DNA of 64,000 nt from assembly GCF_000687995.1 (NCBI RefSeq), contig NZ_JIAC01000001.1, forward strand, positions 2,542,001 to 2,606,000, in the 5' to 3' direction. Position numbers and translations under genes: made by a program. The DNA comes from Selenomonas ruminantium AC2024 (GTDB lineage: Bacteria > Bacillota > Negativicutes > Selenomonadales > Selenomonadaceae). The notes beneath the pieces were generated by a model. The model made no database searches, was not told where the DNA came from, and saw only the letters and a list, made by a program, of their open reading frames with translations. Shown in pieces: positions 8,145 through 16,747 of the stretch. Each line of letters begins with the position of its first letter. Position 1 is the first letter of the stretch.

Positions 8145-9023
8145 TTAATTTTCTTTGAGATAGGTCCAACCGTCTTCTTCGACAATGCGATTTTCCCGCA
8201 GGAGATGGCCCAAAGCCCGCTTGAAGGCGGCCTTGGAAATGCCGAACTTATCGCGGATGACCTCGGGCGAGGACTCGTCACTATAAGGCATTTTGCCATT
8301 GCGATTCTGCAAGAGCTCCATAATCTTTTCCGCATCGGTAATGAGTGCCTTTTCCTTGCTCTCCTTCAAGGAAGCATTGAGACGGCCATCATCGCGGATG
8401 TAGGTAACGCGGGCCGTAACCACTTCGCCAACCCTTGGACGGGCCTGCGGATTCATTTCCTTGTTGGCGATAAAGACGATATAGCGCTCCTCACTGAACA
8501 AGAACGCGCCGGCATCGGTGTAGTTATAGATGGCGCCTTTGACCATCTGTCCCTTTTTCACACCTTTGGCTGGCTGCGAAGCCCGGCGCATTTCATCCTC
8601 TACTTCCATGGTGACGGCCAAACGGCCGGATTTATCGGTGTAGAGTTTTGCCCAGACCACTTCCCCAATCTGGGGACGACCGCGCATGCCGGCATAGGGC
8701 ATGAAGATGCCACGCTCAGCTCCGACATCCACGAAAGCACCATCGCGGCTCACGTTGATGACCTTGAGGCGGGCAATCTGACCTTCGCGCATTTTGGGCA
8801 CCCGCATGCTGGCGGTCAGTTTGCGTTTGGGGTCAAGATAGAGGAACACTTCCACTTCATCACCGATATTCACCGGATGGGTCTGCTGATTCTTATGCAG
8901 GAGAATATCGTCATTGGTGTTGCCGGTTTCCGCATCGAGGAAGGCCCCCAACTCCGACTCACGCACCACCTTCAAAGTTGCTACCGTGCTGGGGCCGTAT
9001 TTTCTTTTACGCTGTTCTTCCAT
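8145..9023 (-). CDS. S1-domain RNA-binding protein of the CvfB/YitL family
   Basis: The 292 residues form tandem S1-like OB folds and a C-terminal winged helix. This is the architecture of CvfB, an RNA-binding protein first linked to virulence regulation in Staphylococcus. Visible elements are SELGAFLDAETG and DEVEVFLYLD, then an S1 core ARLKVINVSRDGAFVDVGAERGIFMP, then VVTARVTYIRDDGRLNASL. The C-terminal helix-turn-helix segment is SPEVIRDKFGISKAAFKRALGHLLRENRI. The start ATG follows GAGGCG, and the gene lies 11 bases after rsfS, so the two are co-transcribed. Confidence 0.87.
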   Translation of the reverse strand: MEEQRKRKYGPSTVATLKVVRESELGAFLDAETGNTNDDILLHKNQQTHPVNIGDEVEVFLYLDPKRKLTASMRVPKMREGQIARLKVINVSRDGAFVDVGAERGIFMPYAGMRGRPQIGEVVWAKLYTDKSGRLAVTMEVEDEMRRASQPAKGVKKGQMVKGAIYNYTDAGAFLFSEERYIVFIANKEMNPQARPRVGEVVTARVTYIRDDGRLNASLKESKEKALITDAEKIMELLQNRNGKMPYSDESSPEVIRDKFGISKAAFKRALGHLLRENRIVEEDGWTYLKEN

Positions 9024-9034
9024 AAACGCCTCAA

Positions 9035-9379
9035 TCAGTCTTCGTAAACGGACAGCTTAGCATCGCCCCAAAGCTGTTCTAATGCGTAGTACTCACGGGC
9101 TTCCTGCATGAAAACATGGGCAACTACATCACCGTAATCGAGCAATACCCATTCGCCTTCGCGGTAGCCTTCCTTATGGAAGAAGTCCACGCCAGCTTCC
9201 TGCAACTGTTCTTCAATGCTGTCGGCAATAGCCCGCACCTGAGTTGCCGTGTTGGCAGAGCAGACAACAAAGTAATCCGTGGACGGGGACAATTCCCGCA
9301 TATCCATCACCACAATATCTCTGGCTTTCTTATCGCTGGCTGCTTTGCAAACTGCCTGGCTCATTTCTTCAATGGTCAT
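9035..9379 (-). CDS. rsfS: Ribosome silencing factor RsfS
   Basis: Binds ribosomal protein L14 on the large subunit and blocks subunit joining when nutrients are scarce. The 114 residues match the family in length and in signature: ARDIVVMDMRELSPSTDYFVVCSANTATQVRAIADSIEE, then EGYREGEWVLLDYGDVVAHVF near the C-terminus. AGGAGG lies 8 bases before the ATG. The gene order nadD-yqeK-LCP-rsfS is typical of Firmicutes. Confidence 0.95.
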   Translation of the reverse strand: MTIEEMSQAVCKAASDKKARDIVVMDMRELSPSTDYFVVCSANTATQVRAIADSIEEQLQEAGVDFFHKEGYREGEWVLLDYGDVVAHVFMQEAREYYALEQLWGDAKLSVYED

Positions 9380-9411
9380 CTTGAATCCTCCTAGAATCTA
9401 TAAAAACAACA

Positions 9412-10431
9412 TTATTTTTCTTCACTTGGTCCCTCTGCCGGGAAAAGTTCCTGTATCCGCTGGGCTGCCGCGGCATCATCCAGCACCCAGATAGAGGGGT
9501 CATCCGCTGCCGGTGCACCGGGCAGGATAATACTCTCTGGTGGCACACTGCTCAAATGCCGCAGAGTATTGGCCAGATACACGGAGTCAAAAATCTCCGC
9601 GCTGGTTTCCACCCGCTGCTTGATAATCTCCGCAATGGTCGGCAGCTTCGTCAGGGTTCTGAGCTGCAAGAGATTCTGATAAAGCGCCTTACAGAACCGC
9701 TGCTGCCGCTGCATGCGGCCCAAGTCATCCAAATCATCACTGCGATACCGCAGGTACTGCTGGGCCTGCTTGCCATTCAGATGTTGATAGCCCTGGGGAA
9801 GATGGATGGAGATGTTGCCTTCTGCATCATCGTAGTTCATATCCTCTTCCACATAGATATCCACGCCATCAATGGCATCGATAAGCTCACTGAACACCGC
9901 CATATCCAGCACAATGTACTGATGAATGGAAATGCCCAAAAGATTATTGACCTGACGTGTCAGCATGGGAGCCCCCCCCATGGCATAAAGGTATTTTATT
10001 TTTGTCTGCTCCTGGCTGCCGGTGACATTCACCCAGGTATCCTGTGGGATATGAATAAAGCGCAGCCTGCCGGTATTGTTTTCAAAACTGGCCACCACGA
10101 TGCCGTCCGCTTTTTTCTCGGTACTGCCATCAATATCCACACCTTCATCCAGCCCCACAATCAGCACATTGGTATAGCCGTCAAACCGCGGGTCAATGGT
10201 GCCCCGCCGCATCTGCTGGCGCTGGGTGTAGCCTTCATACATGGTCTGATACTCCTGATTGAGTTTGGAGCCCAAAGACACCAAAGCGTAACCAGCAAAG
10301 AGTACGCCGGTGACGATTACGCCCAGGAACAAGAGGAGAATCAACAGCCTGAGCCTCGCCCGCCGCCTTCTTTGGGCCAAGAGCTTGCGTTTATGTTTTA
10401 TATTTTGCTGGGTGACATTTATCTTGTCCAT
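9412..10431 (-). CDS. LytR-CpsA-Psr (LCP) family cell-wall glycopolymer transferase
   Basis: LCP enzymes move undecaprenyl-linked polymers to peptidoglycan outside the membrane. The 339 residues start with a very basic cytoplasmic segment (KHKRKLLAQRRRRARLR) and one transmembrane helix (LLILLLFLGVIVTGVLFAGYAL). The LCP domain starts at NVLIVGLDEG. It includes KADGIVVASF (Lys in place of the usual first Arg) and RFIHIPQDTWV. Further on come INNLLG-like VNNLLGISIHQYIVLDM and the RYRSDDLDDLGRMQRQQ segment, where Arg residues bind the pyrophosphate. The Lys substitution is worth noting. The gene sits 12 bases downstream of yqeK. Confidence 0.88.
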   Translation of the reverse strand: MDKINVTQQNIKHKRKLLAQRRRRARLRLLILLLFLGVIVTGVLFAGYALVSLGSKLNQEYQTMYEGYTQRQQMRRGTIDPRFDGYTNVLIVGLDEGVDIDGSTEKKADGIVVASFENNTGRLRFIHIPQDTWVNVTGSQEQTKIKYLYAMGGAPMLTRQVNNLLGISIHQYIVLDMAVFSELIDAIDGVDIYVEEDMNYDDAEGNISIHLPQGYQHLNGKQAQQYLRYRSDDLDDLGRMQRQQRFCKALYQNLLQLRTLTKLPTIAEIIKQRVETSAEIFDSVYLANTLRHLSSVPPESIILPGAPAADDPSIWVLDDAAAAQRIQELFPAEGPSEEK

Positions 10432-10443
10432 CAGCCTGACCTT

Positions 10444-11022
10444 CTATCTATTAAGCAGTATTTCATTTCTGGCAATGACCGTATCGGGATGAATCAGTCC
10501 GCCCTTTTGGAGCACAAAGGCAATGGACTTGGTAAGGCCCGCCAGCATCATCTCATCCAGGCTGGCAGTCCGCGAAAGTTCCCGCAGTTTCTCAACGCCG
10601 GGATAATCCCGCTGTGGCTCAATCATATCCGCGAACCAGATGATTTTATCCAGCTCCGTCATCTGCGCCCCGCCCACGGTATGCCGCCAGATGGCCTGCT
10701 CCACCGCCTTGTCATTGACGCCGTATTTTTCCACCACCAGATGGGCACCTACATAGGCATGAAGCAACAGGGGCATCTGCTTTTCCACTGGCTCCACTGC
10801 AATCTGCCGCTTTTCTGCTTCCTGAATCAAATCCTCATTGGGAAATTCCCGGGCACAGTCGTGGAGAAGTCCTGCCACCTGCGCCTGCTCCCTATCGATG
10901 CCGAAACGTTCCGCCAGAAACACCGCCGTCTCCGCTACGCCCACAGAGTGCTGATAGCGGGATGGCTTCAGGCTCTTTGCCAAAAGCTCCCGCATTTCCT
11001 CGTATTTCATGGCAAAACTCAT
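10444..11022 (-). CDS. yqeK: HD-domain hydrolase YqeK (symmetrical Ap4A hydrolase family)
   Basis: Members of this family cut diadenosine tetraphosphate into two ADP. The 192 residues carry HSVGVAETAVFLAERFG with the first metal-binding His, GLLHDCARE (HD motif), LLHAYVGAHLV and AIWRHTVGG, which supply the remaining His ligands, and IIWFADMIEPQRDYPG. The start overlaps the 3' end of nadD by 4 bases (ATGA type), so translation is coupled. This nadD-yqeK pair is standard in Firmicutes. Confidence 0.92.
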   Translation of the reverse strand: MSFAMKYEEMRELLAKSLKPSRYQHSVGVAETAVFLAERFGIDREQAQVAGLLHDCAREFPNEDLIQEAEKRQIAVEPVEKQMPLLLHAYVGAHLVVEKYGVNDKAVEQAIWRHTVGGAQMTELDKIIWFADMIEPQRDYPGVEKLRELSRTASLDEMMLAGLTKSIAFVLQKGGLIHPDTVIARNEILLNR

Positions 11023-11624
11023 TTGTATAAACCTTCTTTTTCGATGTAATCAGCTACATTTTCTGGTACTAAATAGCGGATGGAACGGCCTGCTGCCACC
11101 CGCTCCCGAATCTGCGTGGAGGAAATTTCCATCAGCGGCACCTGCAGTTCATGGATATGACTTCTGAGTTCAGGGCCAAAATAGTCCAACAGCAATTTCT
11201 CATCAAAGGGAATCTCCGGCCGGGTGGTGCCAATAAACTGACAGGCTCCCACCAATTCCCGGGGATGATTCCAGGTTGGCAGGTCGTTAATGGAATCTGA
11301 ACCGGTAATAAAGTAAAGCTCAGCATCTTCCCCCAGCTTATGCTGCATCTCCTGCACCATAAGCCAGGAATAAGACGGCCCCTTGCGCTCCATCTCCAGC
11401 AAGTCCAGACAAAAACAGGGATTAGCCGCAATGGCCAGCTCCACCATTTTTATCCGCTGCTCTGCTGAAGCGATTTTCCGTCCCAGCTTGTGCGGTGGCT
11501 GCGCCGCAGGAATGAAGCGTACTTCGTCCAACTTAAAAGCCTCCCGGGATTCTTCCGCAATATGCAAATGAGCCAGATGAATGGGGTCAAATGTGCCCCC
11601 CATCAGCCCTATTCGCTTTTTCAT
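11019..11624 (-). CDS. nadD: Nicotinate-nucleotide adenylyltransferase NadD
   Basis: Makes deamido-NAD from nicotinate mononucleotide and ATP in NAD synthesis. The 201 residues show the nucleotidyltransferase motif GGTFDPIHLAHL near the N-terminus, the catalytic tail ISSTQIRERVAAG near 170, and YLVPENVADYI at the end. The ATG at 11624 is chosen because it overlaps the TGA of the upstream small gene (TGATG) and GGAGG lies just before it. An in-frame codon 18 bases upstream would lie inside that gene. Confidence 0.95.
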   Translation of the reverse strand: MKKRIGLMGGTFDPIHLAHLHIAEESREAFKLDEVRFIPAAQPPHKLGRKIASAEQRIKMVELAIAANPCFCLDLLEMERKGPSYSWLMVQEMQHKLGEDAELYFITGSDSINDLPTWNHPRELVGACQFIGTTRPEIPFDEKLLLDYFGPELRSHIHELQVPLMEISSTQIRERVAAGRSIRYLVPENVADYIEKEGLYK

Positions 11625-11782
11625 CACCGGATTCCTCCCCACATATAAAGCAACAGATAAACTGCCGCTATTGTCAGAACGATAAGCAATACTGCCCAGG
11701 CATAGTCCTTACTGTCATGTGCCCCTTTGGGGGTAGACAGATACTGACGCATAGCTCGGTAGTAACCCTGCAAATGAAACAT
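11624..11782 (-). CDS. Small single-pass membrane protein between proA and nadD
   Basis: A 52-residue frame reading MFHLQGYYRAMRQY... Its start overlaps the proA stop (TGATG at 11784-11780) and its TGA overlaps the nadD start (TGATG at 11626-11622). GAGGGG lies 11 bases before its ATG. Residues 29-47 (WAVLLIVLTIAAVYLLLYM) form one transmembrane helix. The first 28 residues are polar, with a KGAHDSKD stretch. Function not recognised. The double start-stop overlap is strong evidence that it is translated. It could be a small regulatory or scaffold peptide, but nothing in the sequence says which. Confidence 0.75.
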   Translation of the reverse strand: MFHLQGYYRAMRQYLSTPKGAHDSKDYAWAVLLIVLTIAAVYLLLYMWGGIR

Positions 11783-13035
11783 CAGCGAATCTGCCCCTCA
11801 CCCATGATGAGATACTTGGAGCTTGTGAGCTCCATAAGCCCCATGGGCCCACGAGCATGAAGTTTCTGCGTGCTGATGCCGATTTCCGCGCCAAAGCCGA
11901 ACTCAAAACCGTCCGTAAAGCGGGTCGAAGCATTGACATATACTGCCGCTGCATCCACTTCCTTCTGGAAGCGCGCCGCGTTCACGAGGTCACGCGTCAC
12001 AATCGTTTCCGAATGGCCGGTGTTGTAGCGGTTGATATGTTCTATCGCTGCCGCTGTATCATCTACTACCTTGACGGACAGAATCAAATCACCATATTCC
12101 GTGCTCCAGTCAATTTCTTCTGCCGTCTGCATTTCCGGGCAGATGGCGCGCGCCTTATCACAGCCACGCAGTTTCACCTTTTTCGCCGCCATGCCTTCAT
12201 AAAGCATCGGCAAGAATTTTTCAGCTACATTCTTATGTACGAGCAGGGTTTCCATGGCATTGCAGACCGACGGACGGCTGGTCTTGGCATTAATGGCAAT
12301 ATCGAGTGCCATCTGTAAATCCGCACTTTCGTCCACATAGGTATGGCAGACGCCGGTGCCGGTTTCAATAACAGGTACCGAGCTGTCCTCCACCACCCGC
12401 TTGATCAGCCCTGCGCCGCCGCGGGGGATGATGACGTCCAACAGACCGGTCAAATGCGTCATAACGCCCACAGCTTCCCTATCCGTAAAGTCGATAAACT
12501 GAATTGCCCCTTCGGGGATACCATGCTTATAGGCTTCTTCGGCCAAGAGTGAACTGATGGCAATATTCGAGCGAATGGCCTCACTGCCGCCGCGCAAGAG
12601 CACGGCATTGCCGGATTTCAGGCAGAGCGCCAGAGCATCTGCCGTAACATTGGGGCGGGCTTCATAGATAATGCCCACCACGCCTAACGGCACCCGCACG
12701 CGGCGGATTTCCAGCCCATTAGGCCGTACGGTTGAATAATCGCCCTGACCGATGGGGTCAGGCAGAGCCGCCGTCTGCCGCAGGCCTTCAGCCATGCCAG
12801 CAATGCGGTTTTCATCGAGCAGCAGGCGGTCCAGATAAGAACGCTTGACGCCCTTTTGCCGGGCTTCTTCCAAGTCCTGCGCATTGGCTGCCAAAATCAT
12901 GCTGCTGCGCTGTTCTAAGGCATGGGCCATCGCCAGCAAAGCTTCATTCTTCACCTTGGTCGAAAGCGTGCCCAGCTTGTAGGATGCAGCTTTTGCCGCT
13001 TCTGCCTTTTTGCGTACTTCTGCCTGAATATCCAA
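11782..13035 (-). CDS. proA: Gamma-glutamyl phosphate reductase ProA
   Basis: Second step of proline synthesis: reduces gamma-glutamyl phosphate to glutamate semialdehyde with NADPH. The 417 residues match the family. They include PLGVVGIIYEARPNVTADA, a nucleotide-binding stretch with GNAVLLRGGSEA, the catalytic Cys in SVCNAMETLLVH, and the C-terminal VNASTRFTDGFEFGFGAEIGIST and GLMELTSSKY. The start is TTG at 13035, about 7 bases after GGAGGA. proB lies 41 bases upstream on the same strand, so the two proline genes form one unit. Confidence 0.96.
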   Translation of the reverse strand: MDIQAEVRKKAEAAKAASYKLGTLSTKVKNEALLAMAHALEQRSSMILAANAQDLEEARQKGVKRSYLDRLLLDENRIAGMAEGLRQTAALPDPIGQGDYSTVRPNGLEIRRVRVPLGVVGIIYEARPNVTADALALCLKSGNAVLLRGGSEAIRSNIAISSLLAEEAYKHGIPEGAIQFIDFTDREAVGVMTHLTGLLDVIIPRGGAGLIKRVVEDSSVPVIETGTGVCHTYVDESADLQMALDIAINAKTSRPSVCNAMETLLVHKNVAEKFLPMLYEGMAAKKVKLRGCDKARAICPEMQTAEEIDWSTEYGDLILSVKVVDDTAAAIEHINRYNTGHSETIVTRDLVNAARFQKEVDAAAVYVNASTRFTDGFEFGFGAEIGISTQKLHARGPMGLMELTSSKYLIMGEGQIR

Positions 13036-13076
13036 TCCGATTCCTCCCCATCAAAAATCAGTCCATTACCAGACCA

Positions 13077-14207
13077 TCACACCATTAACACCATATTATC
13101 GCGGTGAATGACCTCTGTGGGCACATCACCGGTTAAAATCCTGGCAATCTCGTCCGTCTGCCGGCCGAGAATCTTTTGCAAATCGTCCGCTGAGAAATTG
13201 ACAATACCGCGAGCGATTTCCTGCTGGGATGCCGTGAGCACCCGCACGGTACTGCCGGCGGCAAATTCGCCATCACAGGCGGTAACACCTGCCGGCAGGA
13301 TACTGGCCCCCTGCTCGCGCATGGCTTTAGCACAGCCTGCATCCACGACGATTTCACCCGCCAGACGCTTGCCAAAGGCCAGCCATGACTTGCGCACCCT
13401 GAGATGCGATTCCCGTGCGGGGAACACGGTGCCGATATTTTGACCGGTCAAAATATCCCGCAGTACATTTTCCCGCGAGCCGGAGGCAATGACCATTGTC
13501 ACACCGGCACTCATGGCAATCTGCGCCGCCTGAATCTTGGTCATCATGCCGCCCGTGCCCAGCTTGGAACCGGCACCGCCGGCAATCGCTTCAACCTCGG
13601 GCGTAATTTCGGGAATTTCGGCGATAAGCTCGGCTTCCGGATTGGTTGCCGGATTAGCCGTGTAAAGTCCCTCAATATCCGACAGGATAATCAGGGCATC
13701 GGCATCCACCAAGGTCGCCACCATAGCCGAAAGGTTATCGTTATCGCCAATCTTGATTTCATCTACCGCTACCGCGTCATTTTCATTGATGACGGGAATA
13801 GCACCCATGGAAAGCTGGGCCAACAGGGAATTACGGGAATGGATGTACTGATGGTGCTGAACGGAATTTTCCTTGGTGAGCAGCACCTGTCCCATAACCT
13901 GTCCGTATTCGGCAAAAAGTTTCTCATAGATATGCATGAGTACGCCCTGTCCGATGGCTGCTACCGCCTGCTTCTCCGGAATGGAATCCGGCTTTTGGGC
14001 AAGGCCGAGTTTCCCCAGGCCTGCGGCAATGGCGCCCGAAGACACGAGAATCATTTCCTTGCCCTGATTTTTGAGGTCAGCGATTTCCCGCAAGAGCAGG
14101 TCAATGCGGTGCAGATTCAGTTTTCCCGTTTCATGGGTCAGGGTACTCGTGCCCACCTTGACCACAATGCGCTTGGCTTCACGCAAACGCTCTCTGGCAG
14201 TTCCCAT
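13077..14207 (-). CDS. proB: Glutamate 5-kinase ProB
   Basis: First step of proline synthesis, normally feedback-inhibited by proline. The 376 residues have an amino-acid-kinase domain (KRIVVKVGTSTL, ILVSSGAIAAG, INENDAVAVDEIKIGDNDNLSA, GTGGMMTKIQAA). A C-terminal PUA domain runs from about residue 275 to the end (GEIVVDAGCAKAMREQGAS, RGIVNFSADDLQKILG). ATG at 14207 is chosen because GGAGGG lies 7 bases upstream. A TTG 18 bases further up would put the Shine-Dalgarno inside the gene. Confidence 0.95.
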   Translation of the reverse strand: MGTARERLREAKRIVVKVGTSTLTHETGKLNLHRIDLLLREIADLKNQGKEMILVSSGAIAAGLGKLGLAQKPDSIPEKQAVAAIGQGVLMHIYEKLFAEYGQVMGQVLLTKENSVQHHQYIHSRNSLLAQLSMGAIPVINENDAVAVDEIKIGDNDNLSAMVATLVDADALIILSDIEGLYTANPATNPEAELIAEIPEITPEVEAIAGGAGSKLGTGGMMTKIQAAQIAMSAGVTMVIASGSRENVLRDILTGQNIGTVFPARESHLRVRKSWLAFGKRLAGEIVVDAGCAKAMREQGASILPAGVTACDGEFAAGSTVRVLTASQQEIARGIVNFSADDLQKILGRQTDEIARILTGDVPTEVIHRDNMVLMV

Positions 14208-14231
14208 GTTCTTCCCTCCGCTCAAGTTTGG

Positions 14232-14534
14232 TTACGGCAGTTCGATTTTCGGCTTATCGTAGTTGCGCTTAAACAGCAGACCATTGCGGCCGATAATCTG
14301 CACGAGATTTACATCCGCACGTTCAGCCAGCATGGTGATGGCATCTTCCGGTTCTTCCATGCAGTTCTGCAATACACGTACCTTGATGAGTTCGCGCTTC
14401 TTGATGGCTTCCTGCGCAGCCTGCACAACAGTCGGCGTCACACCTTCCTTACCCATCATGACCACGGGTTCCAACTTCTGCCCCATGGAACGCAAAAAGC
14501 TTTTCTGCTTGCCTGTCAATGAATTTCTTAACAA
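14232..14534 (-). CDS. yhbY: YhbY-type ribosome assembly RNA-binding protein
   Basis: CRM-domain protein that binds pre-ribosomal RNA of the large subunit. The 100 residues read LTGKQKSFLRSMGQKLEPVVMMGKEGVTPTVV at the N-terminus, with the GxxG-like loop (GKEGVT) typical of the CRM fold, then IKVRVLQNC and VQIIGRNGLLFKR. The start is TTG at 14534 behind GGAGGA. It lies 24 bases after obg, an arrangement common in Firmicutes, which fits a shared role in 50S assembly. Confidence 0.93.
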   Translation of the reverse strand: MLRNSLTGKQKSFLRSMGQKLEPVVMMGKEGVTPTVVQAAQEAIKKRELIKVRVLQNCMEEPEDAITMLAERADVNLVQIIGRNGLLFKRNYDKPKIELP

Positions 14535-14558
14535 ATTTATTCCTCCGTAAATCCTTAC

Positions 14559-15839
14559 TTAATCGCGGAATTCAAATTCCATTTCGCCGATATGGATGGT
14601 GTCGCCCTCTTTGGCGCCCTTTTCCCGCAGCTTTTCATCGAGATTCTTGATGCGCCAGATGTATTGGAAGCGGCGCACAGCTTCATCGTTGAGGAAGTTG
14701 GTCATCTTCACGAGCTTTTCGATATTCTGACCGGATACCACAAGTTCACCGCTGATGTTGCGAGAAATGGTAATCTTATCCGGATCTTCCTCGTTCTCGT
14801 CATAGACCACAACTTCGTCTTCCGTCTCCGGCTCCTCAACATAGTTGTCGAGCCACTCACCGGTATAGTCGATAAGTTCCTGCACGCCTTCGCGGGTAGC
14901 GGCGGAAATGGCAAAGAACTTCATGCCGTTTTCCTCCGCCAATTTCTGCAGGCGCGGCAGATTTTCCTGCGCTTCCGGCAGGTCGATTTTATTGGCCACG
15001 AGCACCTGCGTGCGGCGGGCAATCTTTTCGCTGTACTTCTTGAGCTCCGCATTGATTTTGTAATAATCGTCAATGGGGTCACGGCCTTCAAGGCCCGAAG
15101 CGTCCACGATATGCAGAATCAGCTTCGTGCGCTCCACATGGCGCAGGAAGTCATGACCGAGGCCCACACCGTCAGCCGCACCTTCGATAAGGCCCGGAAT
15201 ATCGGCCATGACAAAGCTCTTTTCGTAGTCTGTCTTGACCACACCAAGCACCGGCGTAATCGTTGTAAAGTGATACTCCGCAATCTCGGGGCGCGCCGCC
15301 GAGCAGCTGGCCACCAGACTCGACTTACCCACACTCGGATAACCGACCAGCCCCACATCAGCGAGCAGCTTCAATTCCAAAATCAGATTCTTGGCTTCAC
15401 CCGGTTCACCGAATTCCGCAAAGGTCGGCGTGCGGTTGGCGGAGTTCGCAAACTTCGCATTGCCGCGGCCGCCACGGCCGCCCTTGCAGACCACAGCCTC
15501 CTGACCAATTTCCGTAAGGTCAGCCAAAACTTTGCCTGTAGCCTCGTCCTTCACAATCGTTCCGGGCGGTACCTTGACATAGCAAGCCGGTGCATTGGCG
15601 CCATACTGATTCTTGATATCGCCATTCTCGCCGTTCTTCGCCGTAAACTTCCGATGAAAACGGAAATCCAGCAGGGTATTCATATTCTGGTCAACGACAA
15701 AAATCACATCGCCGCCCCGGCCACCATCGCCACCAGACGGCCCGCCTTTCGGCACAAACTTTTCCCGGCGGAAAGCAGACTTCCCATGCCCGCCATCGCC
15801 CGCTTTAACAATTACACGGGTTCTATCTATAAACTGCAT
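14559..15839 (-). CDS. obg: GTPase Obg
   Basis: Ribosome-associated GTPase needed for large-subunit assembly and stress control. The 426 residues have three parts. The Gly-rich Obg fold (1-158) contains KGGPSGGDGGRGGDVIFV. The G domain has GYPSVGKSSL (G1), DIPGLIEGA (G3) and ANKIDLP (G4). The C-terminal OCT domain has EDPDKITISR and ends in the acidic IGEMEFEFRD. Its position after rplU-prp-rpmA is classic, although about 290 bases of hairpin-rich DNA and terminators separate it from rpmA here. Confidence 0.96.
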   Translation of the reverse strand: MQFIDRTRVIVKAGDGGHGKSAFRREKFVPKGGPSGGDGGRGGDVIFVVDQNMNTLLDFRFHRKFTAKNGENGDIKNQYGANAPACYVKVPPGTIVKDEATGKVLADLTEIGQEAVVCKGGRGGRGNAKFANSANRTPTFAEFGEPGEAKNLILELKLLADVGLVGYPSVGKSSLVASCSAARPEIAEYHFTTITPVLGVVKTDYEKSFVMADIPGLIEGAADGVGLGHDFLRHVERTKLILHIVDASGLEGRDPIDDYYKINAELKKYSEKIARRTQVLVANKIDLPEAQENLPRLQKLAEENGMKFFAISAATREGVQELIDYTGEWLDNYVEEPETEDEVVVYDENEEDPDKITISRNISGELVVSGQNIEKLVKMTNFLNDEAVRRFQYIWRIKNLDEKLREKGAKEGDTIHIGEMEFEFRD

Positions 15840-15885
15840 ATTTCCTCCACATCAAAACCATAAAACCACTGTATATCGTTGCTCT

Positions 15886-15979
15886 GCGCCCAAGGATGGG
15901 CGCTGGTGGACGTAAATCACGTGATGTGATTTCAGTCCACGTTTTCTTTTGTAACTTTTCTTTGCGCCAAAGAAAAGTT
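15886..15979. repeat. Cluster of three intergenic hairpins upstream of obg
   Basis: Three back-to-back inverted repeats: GCGCCC/GGGCGC (15886-15903), GTGGAC...AATCAC with GTGATT...GTCCAC (15906-15940), and a perfect 11-bp AACTTTTCTTT/AAAGAAAAGTT (15953-15979). No credible gene lies here. It looks like a dispersed palindromic repeat, and it forms the 5' region of obg. Confidence 0.65.
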
Positions 15980-16005
15980 AGGGAACGTCGCCCCTTATAA
16001 TGAAT

Positions 16006-16049
16006 AAAGGCAAGAGCCGGCATTGCGTTCAATACCGGCTCTTGCCTTT
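16006..16049. terminator. Strong hairpin between rpmA and obg
   Basis: AAAGGCAAGAGCCGG (16006-16020) pairs with CCGGCTCTTGCCTTT (16035-16049), a perfect 15-bp stem with short T runs on both strands. It could act in either direction. It backs up the terminator at 16090. Confidence 0.65.
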
Positions 16050-16089
16050 ATGCACTACAACGCAACCTAACGCCGTTCCTTATAAACAA

Positions 16090-16115
16090 ATACCTGCGCC
16101 GAAAAGCGCAGGTAT
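16090..16115 (-). terminator. Terminator after rpmA
   Basis: ATACCTGCGC / GCGCAGGTAT form a 10-bp stem with a CGAAAA loop, followed on the minus strand by TTGTTTAT. It lies 12 bases after the rpmA stop. Confidence 0.8.
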
Positions 16116-16127
16116 CCGTTATATGTC

Positions 16128-16418
16128 TTACATAGCTTCTTCAGCCGTATAAACGCTGACCTGACGCTGGTAGCGGCCTTTGCGCTCGAAAGCAACCTTG
16201 CCGGCAACCTTTGCGAACAGGGTATCATCCTTACCGATACCAACATTGTGGCCCGGATGGAAGTGCGTGCCGCGCTGACGAACCAAAATGCTGCCAGCGG
16301 TTACAACCGTACCAGCCTGCTCCTTAACGCCGAGACGCTTGGAATGGCTGTCACGACCGTTACGCGTGGAGCTAACACCCTTTTTATGTGCGAACAACTG
16401 CAAATCAAAAGTAAACAT
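16128..16418 (-). CDS. rpmA: Ribosomal protein L27 (precursor with Prp leader)
   Basis: Large-subunit protein near the peptidyl-transferase centre. The 96 residues begin MFTFDLQLF followed by [21 protein letters not shown]. The leader ending LQLF is the Firmicute extension that the protease Prp removes. The prp gene is directly upstream. ATG at 16418 is chosen because GGAGGTGA lies 7 bases before it; that Shine-Dalgarno contains the prp stop codon. Confidence 0.97.
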   Translation of the reverse strand: MFTFDLQLFAHKKGVSSTRNGRDSHSKRLGVKEQAGTVVTAGSILVRQRGTHFHPGHNVGIGKDDTLFAKVAGKVAFERKGRYQRQVSVYTAEEAM

Positions 16419-16423
16419 CGAAT

Positions 16424-16744
16424 TCACCTCCGCTGTTCTTGAATTCGTACACCTTCCGGACTGAGCTTAGCAATCTCCATCAGTCCTAGAAGCATCGTTT
16501 GTAAAATCGCTTCGGTCAGTTCATCAGGAGCCCCTTTGAGCTGCATTTTGAGCTTTCCACTCGCTACGGAATAATCCATGTCGCGATGCAGATGCTCACC
16601 CAGTCCCAAAAGCGCCGTCTGCGTAAGGGACGAAACCCCGGCACAGACAATGTCCTGACCATGCGCCGCCGTGCCGCTATGGCCGGCAACTTCAAAGCCA
16701 ACAATGCGACCCGTTGACTCCTTAAAGATTCTCACCTTAATCAT
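16424..16744 (-). CDS. prp: Ribosomal-processing cysteine protease Prp
   Basis: Cleaves the N-terminal leader of L27. The 106 residues have the catalytic pair in [18 protein letters not shown] (His 22 and Cys 34), the expected spacing for the family. It lies between rplU and rpmA, the standard place, with 3 bases after rplU and its stop inside the rpmA Shine-Dalgarno. Confidence 0.94.
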   Translation of the reverse strand: MIKVRIFKESTGRIVGFEVAGHSGTAAHGQDIVCAGVSSLTQTALLGLGEHLHRDMDYSVASGKLKMQLKGAPDELTEAILQTMLLGLMEIAKLSPEGVRIQEQRR

Positions 16745-16747
16745 GGA

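Noticed and set aside
15823-16032. 69-residue minus-strand reading frame upstream of obg
   Set aside because: It runs through three hairpins and a terminator. The Trp/Arg-rich product looks like translated repeat.
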